Part shown: positions 28,402 through 41,042 of the stretch, one piece after another
Numbering within the stretch: position 1 is the first letter of the stretch
Layout of the letters: each line of letters begins with the position of its first letter
NCBI RefSeq assembly: GCF_913062585.1
Contig: NZ_CAJXWX010000018.1
Location: forward strand, 1-64,000
Length of the DNA: 64,000 nt
Reading direction: 5' to 3'
DNA from: an uncultured Sphingomonas sp.
Lineage (GTDB): Bacteria; Pseudomonadota; Alphaproteobacteria; Sphingomonadales; Sphingomonadaceae
Program-made: the position numbers and the translations under genes
The notes under the pieces: generated by a model
Database searches by the model: none
Told to the model about the DNA's origin: nothing
What the model saw: only the letters and a program-made list of their open reading frames with translations

Positions 28402-28560
28402 GGCGTCACCCTAGGATGGAAAGACCGCGCCTGCCAATGACTGACCGTTGCCAAGGGACCGTTACCCGGGGACCGTTACAAAGTGCTGCGCGTGCGAAAG
28501 AGCGTCTTCAATCGAAGAGCGCTTGCCGCTAGGGTCCAGCGTAAACCCTCAGGAGACACC

Positions 28561-28776
28561 ATGAGCAAGCTGCACCTCGTGTTCGGCGGCCGCGTCAGCG
28601 ACCCGCAGACCCTTGATTTCGCCGATCCCTCGAACCTCGAAGTGGTCGGTATCTTCCCCGACTATGCCAGTGCCGAAAAGGCATGGCGCGCCGCCGCGCA
28701 GCGGACCGTGGACGATGCGGAGATGAAGTTCGTCGTGGTGCATCTGCACCGGCTTCTGGAGCCGACGCTGGGCTGA
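28561..28776 (+). CDS. DUF4170 small protein
   Basis: 71 residues from the ATG at 28561, preceded by CAGGAGACACC; the track extends 26 codons upstream into non-coding sequence. MSKLHLVFGGRVSDPQTLDFADP and the VVHLHRLLEP end are typical of DUF4170, a small alphaproteobacterial cytosolic protein of unknown biochemical role, commonly 70-80 residues. It is monocistronic and divergent from the reductase gene. Confidence 0.85.
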   Translation: MSKLHLVFGGRVSDPQTLDFADPSNLEVVGIFPDYASAEKAWRAAAQRTVDDAEMKFVVVHLHRLLEPTLG

Positions 28777-28804
28777 TTGGTTCGGAGCGAAGTCGGGGGC
28801 GTGG

Positions 28805-28976
28805 CCTTCGACTTCGCTCAGGCTGAACGGCGGTGGGATGGGAAACTGGTCCTATCAACCCCGAACGCCACACACCCCAGCCCTCCGTTCACACTGAGCG
28901 AAGTCGAAGTGCACGGAAAGACGGCTGGTGCCGGGCGGAGTTGAAGCATGGCCTTCGACCCCGCTTGGGCTGAACG
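28805..28976. repeat. Three copies of the ttcgacttcgctcaggctga repeat
   Basis: Copies lie at 28805-28830 (plus), 28885-28909 (inverted, slightly diverged) and 28951-28976 (plus, diverged). The 26-bp core is itself partly palindromic. The same repeat occurs as inverted pairs at 41.70-41.81 kb and 63.04-63.11 kb. It is a dispersed intergenic repeat found in many sphingomonad genomes. Confidence 0.75.
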
Positions 28977-29002
28977 AAGGGCGGGATAAGACCCGACCCA
29001 CC

Positions 29003-29641
29003 TCAGGCGTTACGATAGCGCCACAACAGCAAGGGCTTGGCGAATAGCAGCCCTGCGATGAACCCACCGATATGCGCGGCCACCGCAATCGCGCCCATGC
29101 CCATTCCGGCATAGCCAAGCAGCAACTGGATCCCGATCCACCCCGCCGCCAGCCACAGCACATGGACGAACTCCGCCGACAGACCAGCAAAGCCACGGGT
29201 CGCGCGCCGCCGTCCGAACAGCAAGGCATAGGCGCCGACAATGGCCGAGATCGCGCCGCTCGCGCCGATCATCGGCATCGGTGAGCCGGGATCGGGGAAA
29301 TATTGCGCCAGCGCCGCCGCGTAGGCGCCGACGACATACAGGATCGAAATCCCGCGCGGACCCAGCGCGCGTTCGGTCTGTGCGCCGCAATAGACCAGCA
29401 TCACCAGATTGAAGGCGATATGCCCGAAGCCGCCATGGACCAATGTCGCCGTCAGCGGCGTCAGGATGGTCGGCACCGCAAAGCCGAAGTCCGAGGGCAG
29501 CGCCGCGCCTTCGAAGCGAAGGGGGATGAACCCCGCCGCGACGGCCGCATCCGGCACCATCCCGGTCAGGATGAGGATCAGCGACACGGCCGTCGTCACG
29601 ACCGCGATGGCCATCGTCGCCCGCGCCGCTGTCCAGTTCAT
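29003..29641 (-). CDS. Rhomboid-family intramembrane serine protease
   Basis: 212 residues with six predicted membrane helices. The catalytic Ser lies in GASGAISAIVGAY and the catalytic His in AHIGGFIAGLLFAKP. An HGGFGHIAFNLVMLVYCG segment carries the rhomboid His-Asn loop. All catalytic residues are present, so it should cleave single-pass membrane proteins in the inner membrane; the substrate is unknown. It begins four bases after greA on the same strand. Confidence 0.92.
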   Translation of the reverse strand: MNWTAARATMAIAVVTTAVSLILILTGMVPDAAVAAGFIPLRFEGAALPSDFGFAVPTILTPLTATLVHGGFGHIAFNLVMLVYCGAQTERALGPRGISILYVVGAYAAALAQYFPDPGSPMPMIGASGAISAIVGAYALLFGRRRATRGFAGLSAEFVHVLWLAAGWIGIQLLLGYAGMGMGAIAVAAHIGGFIAGLLFAKPLLLWRYRNA

Positions 29642-29645
29642 AAGA

Positions 29646-30122
29646 TCAGATGAACTCGATCTTGTTGACGAGGTAATAGCGGTCGCCCGACGGCACCGTC
29701 ACCTCGACCTCTTCCTCGACCTTGCGCCCGATCAGCGCACGGCCCAGCGGCGAGTTGTAGCTGATCCGGCCGGTCTTGGCGTCCGCCTCGGTCTGGCCGA
29801 CGATCTGATATTTGACCGGTTTGTCGTCCTCGTCGAGCAGCGTGACGGTCGCCCCGAACACGATCTTGTCGCCCGACAGGTCCTTCGGGTCGATGATCTG
29901 CGCGCGGCTCAGCTTGTCCTCGATGTCGGCGATCGTCGCCTCCACCTGGCCCTGCCGTTCCTTGGCCGCATGATATTCGGCGTTTTCGGACAGGTCGCCA
30001 TGAGCACGCGCTTCCTCGATCGCGTCGACGATCAGCGGCCGCTCTTCTTTCAGACGCCGCAGGTCCTGGGTGAGCTTGTCATAGCCCTCCTGGAGCATCG
30101 GCATCTTTTCGACGGTCGCCAT
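29646..30122 (-). CDS. greA: Transcription elongation factor GreA
   Basis: GreA stimulates transcript cleavage in backtracked RNA polymerase. 158 residues from the ATG at 30122 ([21 protein letters not shown]). The coiled-coil tip carries the acidic pair in [20 protein letters not shown], and the C-terminal globular domain has [30 protein letters not shown]. The track adds nine upstream residues. It follows carB by 94 bases on the same strand and precedes the rhomboid gene. Confidence 0.96.
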   Translation of the reverse strand: MATVEKMPMLQEGYDKLTQDLRRLKEERPLIVDAIEEARAHGDLSENAEYHAAKERQGQVEATIADIEDKLSRAQIIDPKDLSGDKIVFGATVTLLDEDDKPVKYQIVGQTEADAKTGRISYNSPLGRALIGRKVEEEVEVTVPSGDRYYLVNKIEFI

Positions 30123-30216
30123 ATTCCTAGTCCCCAATTCCATACGCATTCCCGGTACGGACCGCCCCTCCGAATGGAAGAGCGGTCCGCCAGCACATCA
30201 TGTTCTCATGTCGGGA

Positions 30217-33548
<3,332 letters not shown>

Positions 33549-33549
<1 letters not shown>

Positions 33550-33818
33550 TACTTTTCTTCCGAAGCTTGTGCGTTGCCGATGAAGCCGATCTTGTTCATC
33601 GGCACGACGGCGCTGACTTTCTTGAGCACGCACTCAATCTTGGCGAAATCGGCATTCGGGCTTCCCCGAAACACGACCTCACGGCCTCTCAGCACCAACC
33701 AGCTGCGCGGCGCGTGACACGCGTCAGCCATGGCGTTCAGGTCAGCCTGACTCACCTGACGCTGGGGCCGGGTCGGTTGCGCCGCGACCTGCAAGGCAAG
33801 TGCGAGCAGCACGCTCAT
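33549..33818 (-). CDS. Small ORF between carA and carB, unknown function
   Basis: 89 residues, start overlapping the carA stop by four bases (ATGA) and stop overlapping the carB start by one (TAATG), so it is translated as part of carA-X-carB. It has a short hydrophobic start ([14 protein letters not shown]) that may be a signal peptide, then [29 protein letters not shown] and two cysteines (positions ~34 and ~62). I recognise no domain. If exported, it has no obvious role in carbamoyl phosphate synthesis. Tight coupling on both sides argues that it is real. Confidence 0.75.
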
Positions 33819-34999
33819 TTCCGAAGCGACCCCACGAACCGCTCAAACAGATAGAAGCTGTCCTGCGGCCCCGGTGAGGCTTCGGGGTGGTACTGGACCG
33901 AGAAGGCCAGGCGGTCGGTCAGTTCCAGACCCGCATTCGACCCGTCGAACAGTGACACATGCGTCTCGCGCGCATTGGCGGGCAGCGTCTCGCGCTCGAC
34001 CGCGAAGCCGTGGTTCATGCTGGTGATCTCGACAAGACCGTCGGACAGGCGCTTGACCGGGTGGTTCGCGCCGCGATGGCCCTGGTGCATCTTGGTGGTC
34101 TTGGCGCCGACCGCCAGACCCAGAAGCTGGTGGCCCAGGCAGATGCCGAATAGCGGCTTGCCCGTGTCGAGCAGCTGGCGGATCACCGGCACCGCATATT
34201 CGCCCGTCGCCGCCGGATCGCCGGGACCGTTGGACAGGAAGATGCCGTCCGGGTTCAGCGCCATCACATCCTCGAACGAGGCGGTGGCGGGGACCACCGA
34301 CACCTTCGCTCCGGCCTGGACCAGGTTGCGGAAGATGTTGTGCTTGCTGCCATAATCGATCGCGACGACGTGCGGACGATCCGTACCCTCGGCCCCGGCA
34401 TAGCCGAAGCCCAGCCGCCACAGGCCGCCTTCGCGCGTCTCGCCCCAGCCATAATGCAGCTCGGTCGACACGTCCTTGGCGAGGTCCATGCCCTCCAGGC
34501 CGGGCCAGGCGCGCGCCTTCTCCAGCAGCGCGGCGATATCGAACTCGCCCGACGCCGAATGCGCGATCACGCCGTTGGGCGCGCCGACGGCGCGGATACG
34601 GCGGGTCAGCGCGCGGGTGTCGATGCCCGCCAGGCCGATGCGGTTGTGCCGCGCCATCCATCCGGCGAGGTTTTCCATCGCGCGGAAGTTGGACGGGGCG
34701 GTCGGATCCTCGCGGACGATCATGCCCAGCGCGTGCGGCGCGTCCGCCTCGATATCGTCGGGGTTCGCGCCGACATTGCCGATATGCGGGAAGGTGAAGG
34801 TGATGATCTGGCCCGCAAAGGACGGATCGGTCATGATCTCCTGATAGCCGGTCATCGCGGTGTGGAAGCACACCTCTCCGACGGCATCACCCTCGACGCC
34901 GAAACCGCGTCCCCATAACACGTCTCCGTTCGCCAGAACGAGAACGCCCGTGGCGCCTTCAGGCTTTTCGGGCATGGCGAATGGCTTGGCGTCGGCCAT
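33815..34999 (-). CDS. carA: Carbamoyl-phosphate synthase small subunit
   Basis: The glutamine amidotransferase subunit releases ammonia and channels it to CarB. 394 residues: N-terminal CPSase_sm_chain domain (GVLVLANGDVLWGRGFGVEG; CFHTAMTGYQEIMTDPSF), then a class I GATase with catalytic Cys in PLFGICLGHQLLGLA and the His/Glu pair in QYHPEASPGPQDS. It is the first gene of the minus-strand operon carA - small ORF - carB, with greA and rhomboid further on. Confidence 0.97.
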   Translation of the reverse strand: MADAKPFAMPEKPEGATGVLVLANGDVLWGRGFGVEGDAVGEVCFHTAMTGYQEIMTDPSFAGQIITFTFPHIGNVGANPDDIEADAPHALGMIVREDPTAPSNFRAMENLAGWMARHNRIGLAGIDTRALTRRIRAVGAPNGVIAHSASGEFDIAALLEKARAWPGLEGMDLAKDVSTELHYGWGETREGGLWRLGFGYAGAEGTDRPHVVAIDYGSKHNIFRNLVQAGAKVSVVPATASFEDVMALNPDGIFLSNGPGDPAATGEYAVPVIRQLLDTGKPLFGICLGHQLLGLAVGAKTTKMHQGHRGANHPVKRLSDGLVEITSMNHGFAVERETLPANARETHVSLFDGSNAGLELTDRLAFSVQYHPEASPGPQDSFYLFERFVGSLRK

Positions 35000-35139
35000 G
35001 ATCGGCGGGCACTCCTGCTAAAATGTCTGCAATGTCGCTAAGTGGCGTCCGCTAGGGCCATCGGGCGTTCGCGTCAACCGGTTCACGGAATTGGTTCCAT
35101 CGGCTATCGTTCCCGCCTTTCAGACAAGACGGAAAAAAC

Positions 35140-35592
35140 ATGATTCGCGACGACATCAAGGCCGCGCAGGTGGCCGCCATGAAGGCTGGCGACAAGGAAA
35201 GCCGCGCCGCCATCAGCCTGATCCAGGCCGCCATCAAGAACCGCGACATCGAACTCCGCACCGGCGAAGCGCCCGCCGACGACGACATGGTCGTGATCGA
35301 AGTGCTGCAGAAGATGGTCAAGCAGCGCCGCGAATCGATCGCCATGTACGAACAGGGCGGCCGCCAGGAACTGGCCGATGCCGAAAAGGCCGAGGTCGCG
35401 GTGATCGAGCGCTTCCTGCCGCAGACGCTGACCGAGGACGAGACCAAGACCGCGATCGAGGCGATCAAGGCGGAGATCGGAGCGAGCGGGATGAAGGACA
35501 TGGGGCGCGTCATGGCCGAGCTGAAGGCGCGCCATGCGGCGGTGCTGGATATGAGCAAGGCGAGCGGGCTGGTGAAGGCTTCGCTGGCGTGA
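35140..35592 (+). CDS. GatB/YqeY domain protein
   Basis: 150 residues (MIRDDIKAAQVAAMKAGDKESRAAISLIQAAIKNRDIE) matching the stand-alone YqeY family, which resembles the tail domain of the amidotransferase subunit GatB and may bind tRNA. Its exact cellular role is not settled. The end GASGMKDMGRVMAELKARHAAVLDMSKASGLVKASLA is the conserved tail helix. The gene is divergent from carA and in the order yqeY - dnaG - rpoD typical of alphaproteobacteria, here with a DUF559 gene inserted. Confidence 0.93.
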   Translation: MIRDDIKAAQVAAMKAGDKESRAAISLIQAAIKNRDIELRTGEAPADDDMVVIEVLQKMVKQRRESIAMYEQGGRQELADAEKAEVAVIERFLPQTLTEDETKTAIEAIKAEIGASGMKDMGRVMAELKARHAAVLDMSKASGLVKASLA

Positions 35593-35647
35593 TTTAGGGC
35601 TCGCGGGGATGGACCGGCCTAATCGCAAGCGTGGTCCCCTCCCCCAG

Positions 35648-35738
35648 CCCCTCCCGCCTGCGGGAGGGGAGCCCGTTGCGCCTGGTGGAGAGGGTTGCCC
35701 GCCACCCAATGCGCATCCCCTCCCGCAGGCGGGAGGGG
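35648..35738. repeat. Pair of perfect cccctcccgc hairpins
   Basis: Two copies of the same 10-bp perfect hairpin with 2-base loops, cccctcccgc/gcgggagggg, at 35648-35669 and 35717-35738. They are separated by about 47 bases that include a gene-like ATG. More copies occur at 36118-36139, 58000-58021 and 58113-58134. They are REP-like intergenic elements. Confidence 0.8.
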
Positions 35739-36167
35739 ACCGAGGGGAGGGCCCCCCGGCCTTTCCGCGAGGACCGCCCTACGCAGAAAGCGCGGGAACT
35801 CCGCCTCAACCCGACCGACGCGGAACGGCGATTGTGGCGAGCACTGTCGAGGCGCCAAGTGGCCGGGGTCCGTTTCAACCGGCAGGTGCCGATCGGCCCC
35901 TATATCGCCGACTTCGCCGCGAGATCGGAAAAGCTGATCGTTGAAGTCGATGGCGGCCAGCATGACGAACGCGCTGCTTACGATGAAGCCCGGACCCGCT
36001 ATCTCGAAACCCGGGGCTGGCGTGTCCTTCGCTTCTGGAACAACGACGTTATGGGCAATCTGGAAGGTGTCGTAGCGACCATCGAGCGCGCGCTCGCCGA
36101 GAGCCCCTCCCCTCGATCCCCTCCCGCCTGCGGGAGGGGAAGCGCCGGTGGCAACCGCAATCCCTGA
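35709..36167 (+). CDS. DUF559 (Vsr/MTES_1575-like) endonuclease-fold protein, start uncertain
   Basis: The core RELRLNPTDAERRLWRALSRRQVAGVRFNRQVPIGPYIADFAARSEKLIVEVDGGQHDERAAYDEARTRYLETRGWRVLRFWNNDV (quoted in part) carries the DUF559 PD-(D/E)xK-like pattern: IADF, IVEVDGGQH, and RVLRFWN. Homologues are about 110-140 residues, related to very-short-patch endonucleases; activity is unproven. The only ATG near the family start lies at 35709 inside a hairpin repeat; the track starts at a GTG at 35631. The tail PRSPPACGRGSAGGNRNP is encoded by another hairpin copy, so both ends seem to have been shaped by repeats. Confidence 0.7.
   Translation: MRIPSRRREGTEGRAPRPFREDRPTQKARELRLNPTDAERRLWRALSRRQVAGVRFNRQVPIGPYIADFAARSEKLIVEVDGGQHDERAAYDEARTRYLETRGWRVLRFWNNDVMGNLEGVVATIERALAESPSPRSPPACGRGSAGGNRNP
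36118..36139. repeat. cccctcccgc hairpin copy inside the DUF559 3' end
   Basis: A third perfect 10-bp hairpin (cccctcccgc - ct - gcgggagggg) lies within the last codons of the DUF559 gene and encodes part of its tail. It is identical in its arms to the copies at 35.65 and 35.72 kb. Confidence 0.8.
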
Positions 36168-36189
36168 ACAACTCCCCTCCCGCGGGCGA

Positions 36190-36251
36190 GTTTCAGGTCG
36201 GTCATGCCCACGGCATGACCTAAACGATGTGGGACATCGTTTACCTGAAAC
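36190..36251. repeat. Perfect three-armed (cruciform-like) repeat upstream of dnaG
   Basis: An outer 9-bp stem (gtttcaggt at 36190-36198 with acctgaaac at 36243-36251) encloses two perfect 9-bp hairpins with 3-base loops: ggtcatgcc/ggcatgacc (36200-36220) and aaacgatgt/acatcgttt (36222-36242). Only single unpaired bases separate the arms, so all 27 pairs form a tight three-way junction. It is flanked by remnants of a ccctcccgcggg...ctgggggaggg stem, as if inserted into a hairpin repeat. It ends 106 bases upstream of the dnaG start. Confidence 0.85.
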
Positions 36252-36357
36252 CGGGCTGGGGGAGGGAAAAGCCCCACACGTTCGAGAGCCGGGAACCCAC
36301 CCCCACCCCTTGCCAAAAACCCCCTCTTGCGCTACCCATTATAATCGCGAGGACGCC

Positions 36358-38205
36358 ATGAGCCTGACCCCGCAATTCCTTGACGAGCTACGTGCTCGGA
36401 CCAGTCTGTCGGCGCTGATCGGCAAAACGGTGAAGCTGCAAAAGGCGGGCCGGGAATATAAGGGCTGTTGCCCTTTTCATAACGAGAAGACGCCCAGCTT
36501 CTACGTCAATGACGACAAGGGCTTTTACCACTGCTTCGGCTGTTCGGCGCATGGCGATGCCATTCGCTGGATGACCGACCAGCGCGGCCTGCCCTTCATC
36601 GACGCGGTCAAGGAACTGGCGCAGGCGGCAGGCCTGGAAGTCCCCGCACAGGACCGCCGCGCTGCGCAAAAGGCGGAGCGCGCCAAGGGACTGCACGACG
36701 CGATGGCGGATGCCGCCGCATGGTTCTCCGAGCAGCTGGGCGGCTTGTCCGGCGGCGATGCGCGCGAATTGCTGACCCGCCGCCGGGTCACGCCGGAGAC
36801 CGCGCGCACCTTCGGCCTGGGCTTCGCGCCCGACAGCCGGGGCAAGCTGAAGGCCGCACTCAAGGATTATGGCGACCCGGCGCTCATCGAGTGCGGGCTG
36901 CTCATCAAGGTCGACGGCAAGGACCCGTACGACCGGTTCCGCGGCCGGTTGATGATCCCGATCCGCGACGCGCGCGGGCGGGTGATCGCGTTCGGCGGCC
37001 GGATCATCGGCGACGGCGAGCCCAAATATCTCAACTCGCCCGACACCCCGCTCTTCGACAAGGGGCGCACGCTCTACAATCTCGACCGCGCCGCGCCTGC
37101 GGTGCGCAAATCCGGCCGCGTGCTGGTGGTCGAGGGTTATATGGACGTGATCGCGCTGGCCCAGGCGGGGATCGCGGAAGCCGTCGCGCCGCTCGGCACC
37201 GCGCTGACCGAGAACCAGTTGGAGCGGCTATGGCGCATGGTCGACGTGCCGACGCTCTGCTTCGACGGCGATGCGGCGGGGCAGAAGGCCGCGATCCGCG
37301 CCGCGCATCGCGCGCTGCCCCTGCTCCAGCCGGGCAAGAGCCTGTCCTTCGTCACCCTGCCCCAGGGACAGGACCCCGACGACTTGGTCCAGGAAAAAGG
37401 CGCGGCGGGGTTCGAGGCGGTGCTGACCCGCGCCATGCCGCTCAGCGACCTGCTCTGGCAGTCGGAGATCGCGCAGGCCCAGACCGATACGCCCGAGGGG
37501 CGCGCCGCGCTGAAGCAACGGCTCGAGGAACTGGCGCAGCAGATCCCGCACAAGGATCTGGCCTACGAATATAAGCGCGCGATGATGTCGCGCTATTTCG
37601 ACATCTTCGGCATCCGGCGGGTCAATGCGGCGGCGGTGCATCAGGCGGTGGCCGAGGCCAATCGCCATGTCGGGCGCGGCGTCGAATACAGCCTGAAGCG
37701 CGCGGTGCTGCTCGGCCTGATGCGCTATCCGCATGTGCTATGCCGCTATATGGACGAGATCAGCCGGTTGGACATGGGCGACCGCTATCTCAACGACTGG
37801 CGGCACCACCTGCTCGACGCGGCGGTCAACGACCCGCATCTGTCGCGCAAGGACGCGGCCGAGGCTGAGAGCCTGATCGAGCAGATCATGGCGACCACCG
37901 ATGTCCACCCGATCGACGCGCGCGACTATACCCGCGACCTGGCGTTCAGCTTCTTCAGCAAGATGTCCGATCCCGCCATCGCCGTGCGCGATCTGGAAAA
38001 GATCATCGAGGTCATGCTGGAGGAAAGCGAGACGCGCGCGAACCGCGAACGCGCGGTGCAGGCGTTCCAGGCCGACATGACCGAGGATCGCTTCGCCGAG
38101 CAGACGCGGTGCCACGCCGCGCACGCGCAGTCGCTCGACCAGCTCTATAGCTGGCTGGAGGCGGCGCGCGACCTGGCGGATAAGCAAGCCGGGGAGGCCG
38201 CTTGA
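36358..38205 (+). CDS. dnaG: DNA primase
   Basis: DnaG makes RNA primers for replication. 615 residues from the ATG at 36358 (GCGAGGA upstream; MSLTPQFLDELRARTSLSALIG); the track's first 70 residues are repeat sequence. The CHC2 zinc finger is CCPFHNEKTPSFYVNDDKGFYHCFGC. The catalytic core then follows (RFRGRLMIPIRDARGRVIAFGGRI) with TOPRIM motifs VEGYMDVIAL and LCFDGDAAGQKAA. A C-terminal DnaB-binding helical region completes it. It precedes rpoD in the conserved macromolecular-synthesis arrangement. Confidence 0.97.
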   Translation: MSLTPQFLDELRARTSLSALIGKTVKLQKAGREYKGCCPFHNEKTPSFYVNDDKGFYHCFGCSAHGDAIRWMTDQRGLPFIDAVKELAQAAGLEVPAQDRRAAQKAERAKGLHDAMADAAAWFSEQLGGLSGGDARELLTRRRVTPETARTFGLGFAPDSRGKLKAALKDYGDPALIECGLLIKVDGKDPYDRFRGRLMIPIRDARGRVIAFGGRIIGDGEPKYLNSPDTPLFDKGRTLYNLDRAAPAVRKSGRVLVVEGYMDVIALAQAGIAEAVAPLGTALTENQLERLWRMVDVPTLCFDGDAAGQKAAIRAAHRALPLLQPGKSLSFVTLPQGQDPDDLVQEKGAAGFEAVLTRAMPLSDLLWQSEIAQAQTDTPEGRAALKQRLEELAQQIPHKDLAYEYKRAMMSRYFDIFGIRRVNAAAVHQAVAEANRHVGRGVEYSLKRAVLLGLMRYPHVLCRYMDEISRLDMGDRYLNDWRHHLLDAAVNDPHLSRKDAAEAESLIEQIMATTDVHPIDARDYTRDLAFSFFSKMSDPAIAVRDLEKIIEVMLEESETRANRERAVQAFQADMTEDRFAEQTRCHAAHAQSLDQLYSWLEAARDLADKQAGEAA

Positions 38206-38347
38206 TACAGCATCCCCCGAACCCCATATCCGGGGCATATCGGGCGCGCGGCGTCCACACTGGAAAATTACGCATGGCCCCCTCACCCGCTTGCATGAAT
38301 GGCGAGCGGTGTGACAGAGGCCGGGCTCGGAACCCTGAGGGCATTTG

Positions 38348-40375
38348 ATGGCGAAGGCGAATATGGCGGCGGATACGACCGACACGACGGAAACGGGCGA
38401 TGCGCCGCTGATCGACCTGAACGAGGCATCGATCAAGAAGCTGATCGCGCGCGCCAAGAAGCGCGGCTACATCACCTACGATCAGTTGAACGAAGCGCTG
38501 CCGCAGGACCAGATGTCCTCCGACCAACTCGAGGATATCATGGCGGCCCTCAACGAGATGGGCGTCAATATTGTCGAGAATGAGGAGCAGGGCGAGGACG
38601 GCGAGACCGAGGAAGAGGCCGACGACGCCGATACCACGGATGGCGACGCCGATTCCGGTCCTCAGCCCGAGGCGAAGAAGAAGGAAACCGTCGATCGCAC
38701 CGACGATCCGGTCCGCATGTACCTGCGCGAGATGGGCGCAGTGGAACTGCTGTCGCGTGAGGGCGAGATCGCCATCGCCAAGCGGATCGAGGCGGGTCGC
38801 GACACAATGATCCTGGGGCTGTGCGAAAGCCCGATCACCTTCAACGCGATCATCGACTGGTCGACCGCGCTGAACGAAGGCACGATGCAGCTGCGCGAGA
38901 TCCTGGATCTCGACGCCATGCTGTCCAAGGACGCCGGCCCGGAAAATCTGGGCGAGGAGGACGAGGACGATAATGGCGAGATCAGCGCCAAGAACGCCGG
39001 TCCGCAGTTCAAGGAAGAAGAAGAGCCGGAAGAGCCCTCGATCGACGAGGAAGACGGCGAGGGCGGCGAGCGCCGTGGCCCGCGCGCCGAGGACGAGGAA
39101 GAGGACAACACCCTCAGCCTCGCCCAGATGGAGGAGACGCTGAAGCCTCAGGCTTTGGAGAAGTTCGCCAACATCACCGCGATCTACAAGAAATTCTCGA
39201 AGATCCAGCAGCAGCGTCTGGAGTCGATGGCGCTGGGCGGCGAGCTGTCGTCGGCGGACGAGCGCAAATATCACAAGCTGCGCGAAGAACTGACCGCCGA
39301 GGTCGAGAGCGTCCAGTTCCACAACGCCAAGATCGAATTCCTGGTCGACCAGCTCTATGCCTATAACCGTCGCCTGACCGCGCTGGGCGGCCAGATGCTG
39401 CGACTGGCCGAGCGGCACAAGGTCAACCGCAAGGACTTCCTGGACCGCTATCTGGGTCACGAGCTGGACGAGAACTGGCTCGATACGGTCCGGGGCGTCG
39501 ACAAGAAGTGGGGCAACTTCGCCACCAACGAAGCCGCCACGGTCGACCGCATCCGCAGCGAGATCGCCGAGATTTCGCAGCAGACCGGCATGGCGCTGAC
39601 CGAATTCCGCCGCATCGTGAACATGGTGCAGAAGGGCGAGCGCGAGGCGCGTATCGCCAAGAAGGAGATGGTCGAGGCGAACCTGCGCCTCGTCATCTCC
39701 ATCGCCAAGAAATACACCAATCGCGGGCTTCAGTTCCTGGATCTCATTCAGGAGGGCAATATCGGCCTGATGAAGGCGGTCGATAAGTTTGAATATCGCC
39801 GCGGTTACAAATTCTCGACCTATGCCACCTGGTGGATCCGGCAGGCGATCACCCGCTCGATCGCCGACCAGGCCCGGACCATCCGCATCCCCGTCCACAT
39901 GATCGAGACGATCAACAAGCTGGTCCGCACCAGCCGCCAGTTCCTGCACGAGCAGGGCCGCGAGCCGACCCCGGAAGAGATGGCCGAACGCCTCTCCATG
40001 CCGCTGGAGAAGGTGCGCAAGGTGATGAAGATCGCCAAGGAGCCGATCTCCCTCGAAACGCCGATCGGCGACGAGGAGGATTCGCACCTGGGCGACTTCA
40101 TCGAGGACAAGAACGCGGTCATCCCGGTGGACGCGGCGATCCAGGCGAACCTGAAGGAAACGGTCACCCGCGTCCTCGCTTCGCTGACGCCGCGCGAGGA
40201 GCGCGTGCTGCGGATGCGCTTCGGCATCGGCATGAACACCGACCACACGCTGGAAGAGGTCGGCCAGCAATTCTCGGTCACGCGCGAGCGTATCCGCCAG
40301 ATCGAGGCGAAGGCGCTCCGTAAGCTGAAGCACCCCAGCCGCAGCCGCAAGATGCGCAGCTTCCTCGACCAATAA
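38348..40375 (+). CDS. rpoD: RNA polymerase primary sigma factor RpoD
   Basis: This is the housekeeping sigma-70 factor. About 675 residues: region 1.1 ([24 protein letters not shown]), an acidic linker ([18 protein letters not shown]), region 1.2 ([30 protein letters not shown]), a non-conserved acidic insert, region 2 ([39 protein letters not shown]) and region 4 ([31 protein letters not shown]). The track starts at a TTG one codon early; the ATG at 38348 is preferred. A strong terminator follows the stop. Confidence 0.97.
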   Translation: MAKANMAADTTDTTETGDAPLIDLNEASIKKLIARAKKRGYITYDQLNEALPQDQMSSDQLEDIMAALNEMGVNIVENEEQGEDGETEEEADDADTTDGDADSGPQPEAKKKETVDRTDDPVRMYLREMGAVELLSREGEIAIAKRIEAGRDTMILGLCESPITFNAIIDWSTALNEGTMQLREILDLDAMLSKDAGPENLGEEDEDDNGEISAKNAGPQFKEEEEPEEPSIDEEDGEGGERRGPRAEDEEEDNTLSLAQMEETLKPQALEKFANITAIYKKFSKIQQQRLESMALGGELSSADERKYHKLREELTAEVESVQFHNAKIEFLVDQLYAYNRRLTALGGQMLRLAERHKVNRKDFLDRYLGHELDENWLDTVRGVDKKWGNFATNEAATVDRIRSEIAEISQQTGMALTEFRRIVNMVQKGEREARIAKKEMVEANLRLVISIAKKYTNRGLQFLDLIQEGNIGLMKAVDKFEYRRGYKFSTYATWWIRQAITRSIADQARTIRIPVHMIETINKLVRTSRQFLHEQGREPTPEEMAERLSMPLEKVRKVMKIAKEPISLETPIGDEEDSHLGDFIEDKNAVIPVDAAIQANLKETVTRVLASLTPREERVLRMRFGIGMNTDHTLEEVGQQFSVTRERIRQIEAKALRKLKHPSRSRKMRSFLDQ

Positions 40376-40394
40376 GGTCGTTTCGATACGAACG

Positions 40395-40429
40395 AAAAAG
40401 CCGTCGACCCCAGGGTCGGCGGCTTTTTT
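40395..40429 (+). terminator. Rho-independent terminator of rpoD
   Basis: aaaagccgtcgaccc - ca - gggtcggcggctttttt forms a GC-rich stem with a single mismatch and a six-T tract, 20 bases after the rpoD stop. Confidence 0.9.
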
Positions 40430-40510
40430 GTTTGCCTCATGATGTCGTACCCGTCCGAACCACGATAGACAGGGTCGACCCGGGCCGTGGCGCGCCGGAC
40501 AAGGAGTGAC

Positions 40511-40969
40511 ATGGACATTCGCCTGGACGATCCGACCGCCCCGCATGTCGCCGATCTGCTGGCCTATCACCTCCACGATCTGCGCAGCGTCATGAGCGAA
40601 TTCGCCTTCGCGCTCGACGCCTCCGCGCTGGCCGCTCCCGGCATCGCGTTCTGGACGATCTGGGACGGCCCGACGCTGGCCGGTTTCGCCGCGCTGAAGC
40701 AACTCGACCCCACACATGGCGAAGTGAAATCCATGCGGGTCGCCCCGGCATTTCTGGGCAAGGGCGTCGGTCGCAAGTTGCTGAACCACATCATCGCCGA
40801 GGCGCGGCACCGGCATTATCACCGGATCAGCCTGGAGACGGGCACCGCACCGCTGCATCAGCCCGCGGTCGCTTTGTATCGCAGCGCAGGGTTCCTTCCC
40901 TGCGATGCCTTCGCCGATTACCAGCCAAGCCCGCACAATCAGTTCTTCGCGCGCGATCTGACCGGCTGA
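40511..40969 (+). CDS. GNAT-family N-acetyltransferase
   Basis: 152 residues from the ATG at 40511 with AAGGAG ten bases upstream. The acetyl-CoA-binding motif is [27 protein letters not shown], followed by ISLETG and [20 protein letters not shown]. Close relatives (PhnO/YsnE-like) acetylate small amines or amino acids; the substrate cannot be named. It is monocistronic after the rpoD terminator, with a cyclophilin gene 73 bases downstream. Confidence 0.9.
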   Translation: MDIRLDDPTAPHVADLLAYHLHDLRSVMSEFAFALDASALAAPGIAFWTIWDGPTLAGFAALKQLDPTHGEVKSMRVAPAFLGKGVGRKLLNHIIAEARHRHYHRISLETGTAPLHQPAVALYRSAGFLPCDAFADYQPSPHNQFFARDLTG

Positions 40970-41042
40970 TCGGGGCCGCCACTCGGCGCATCCCATGGGT
41001 TTGGGCTCCACAATCGCGGCCGGGGGCGATAATCCCCGCTGG

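Noticed and set aside
35000-35139. Gap before carA checked for a leader peptide or pyrimidine/arginine attenuator
   Set aside because: No convincing hairpin with T tract or short ORF was seen.
38012-41011. 999-residue minus-strand ORF across rpoD and the acetyltransferase
   Set aside because: Long open frames opposite high-GC genes are expected; rpoD is unmistakable on the plus strand.
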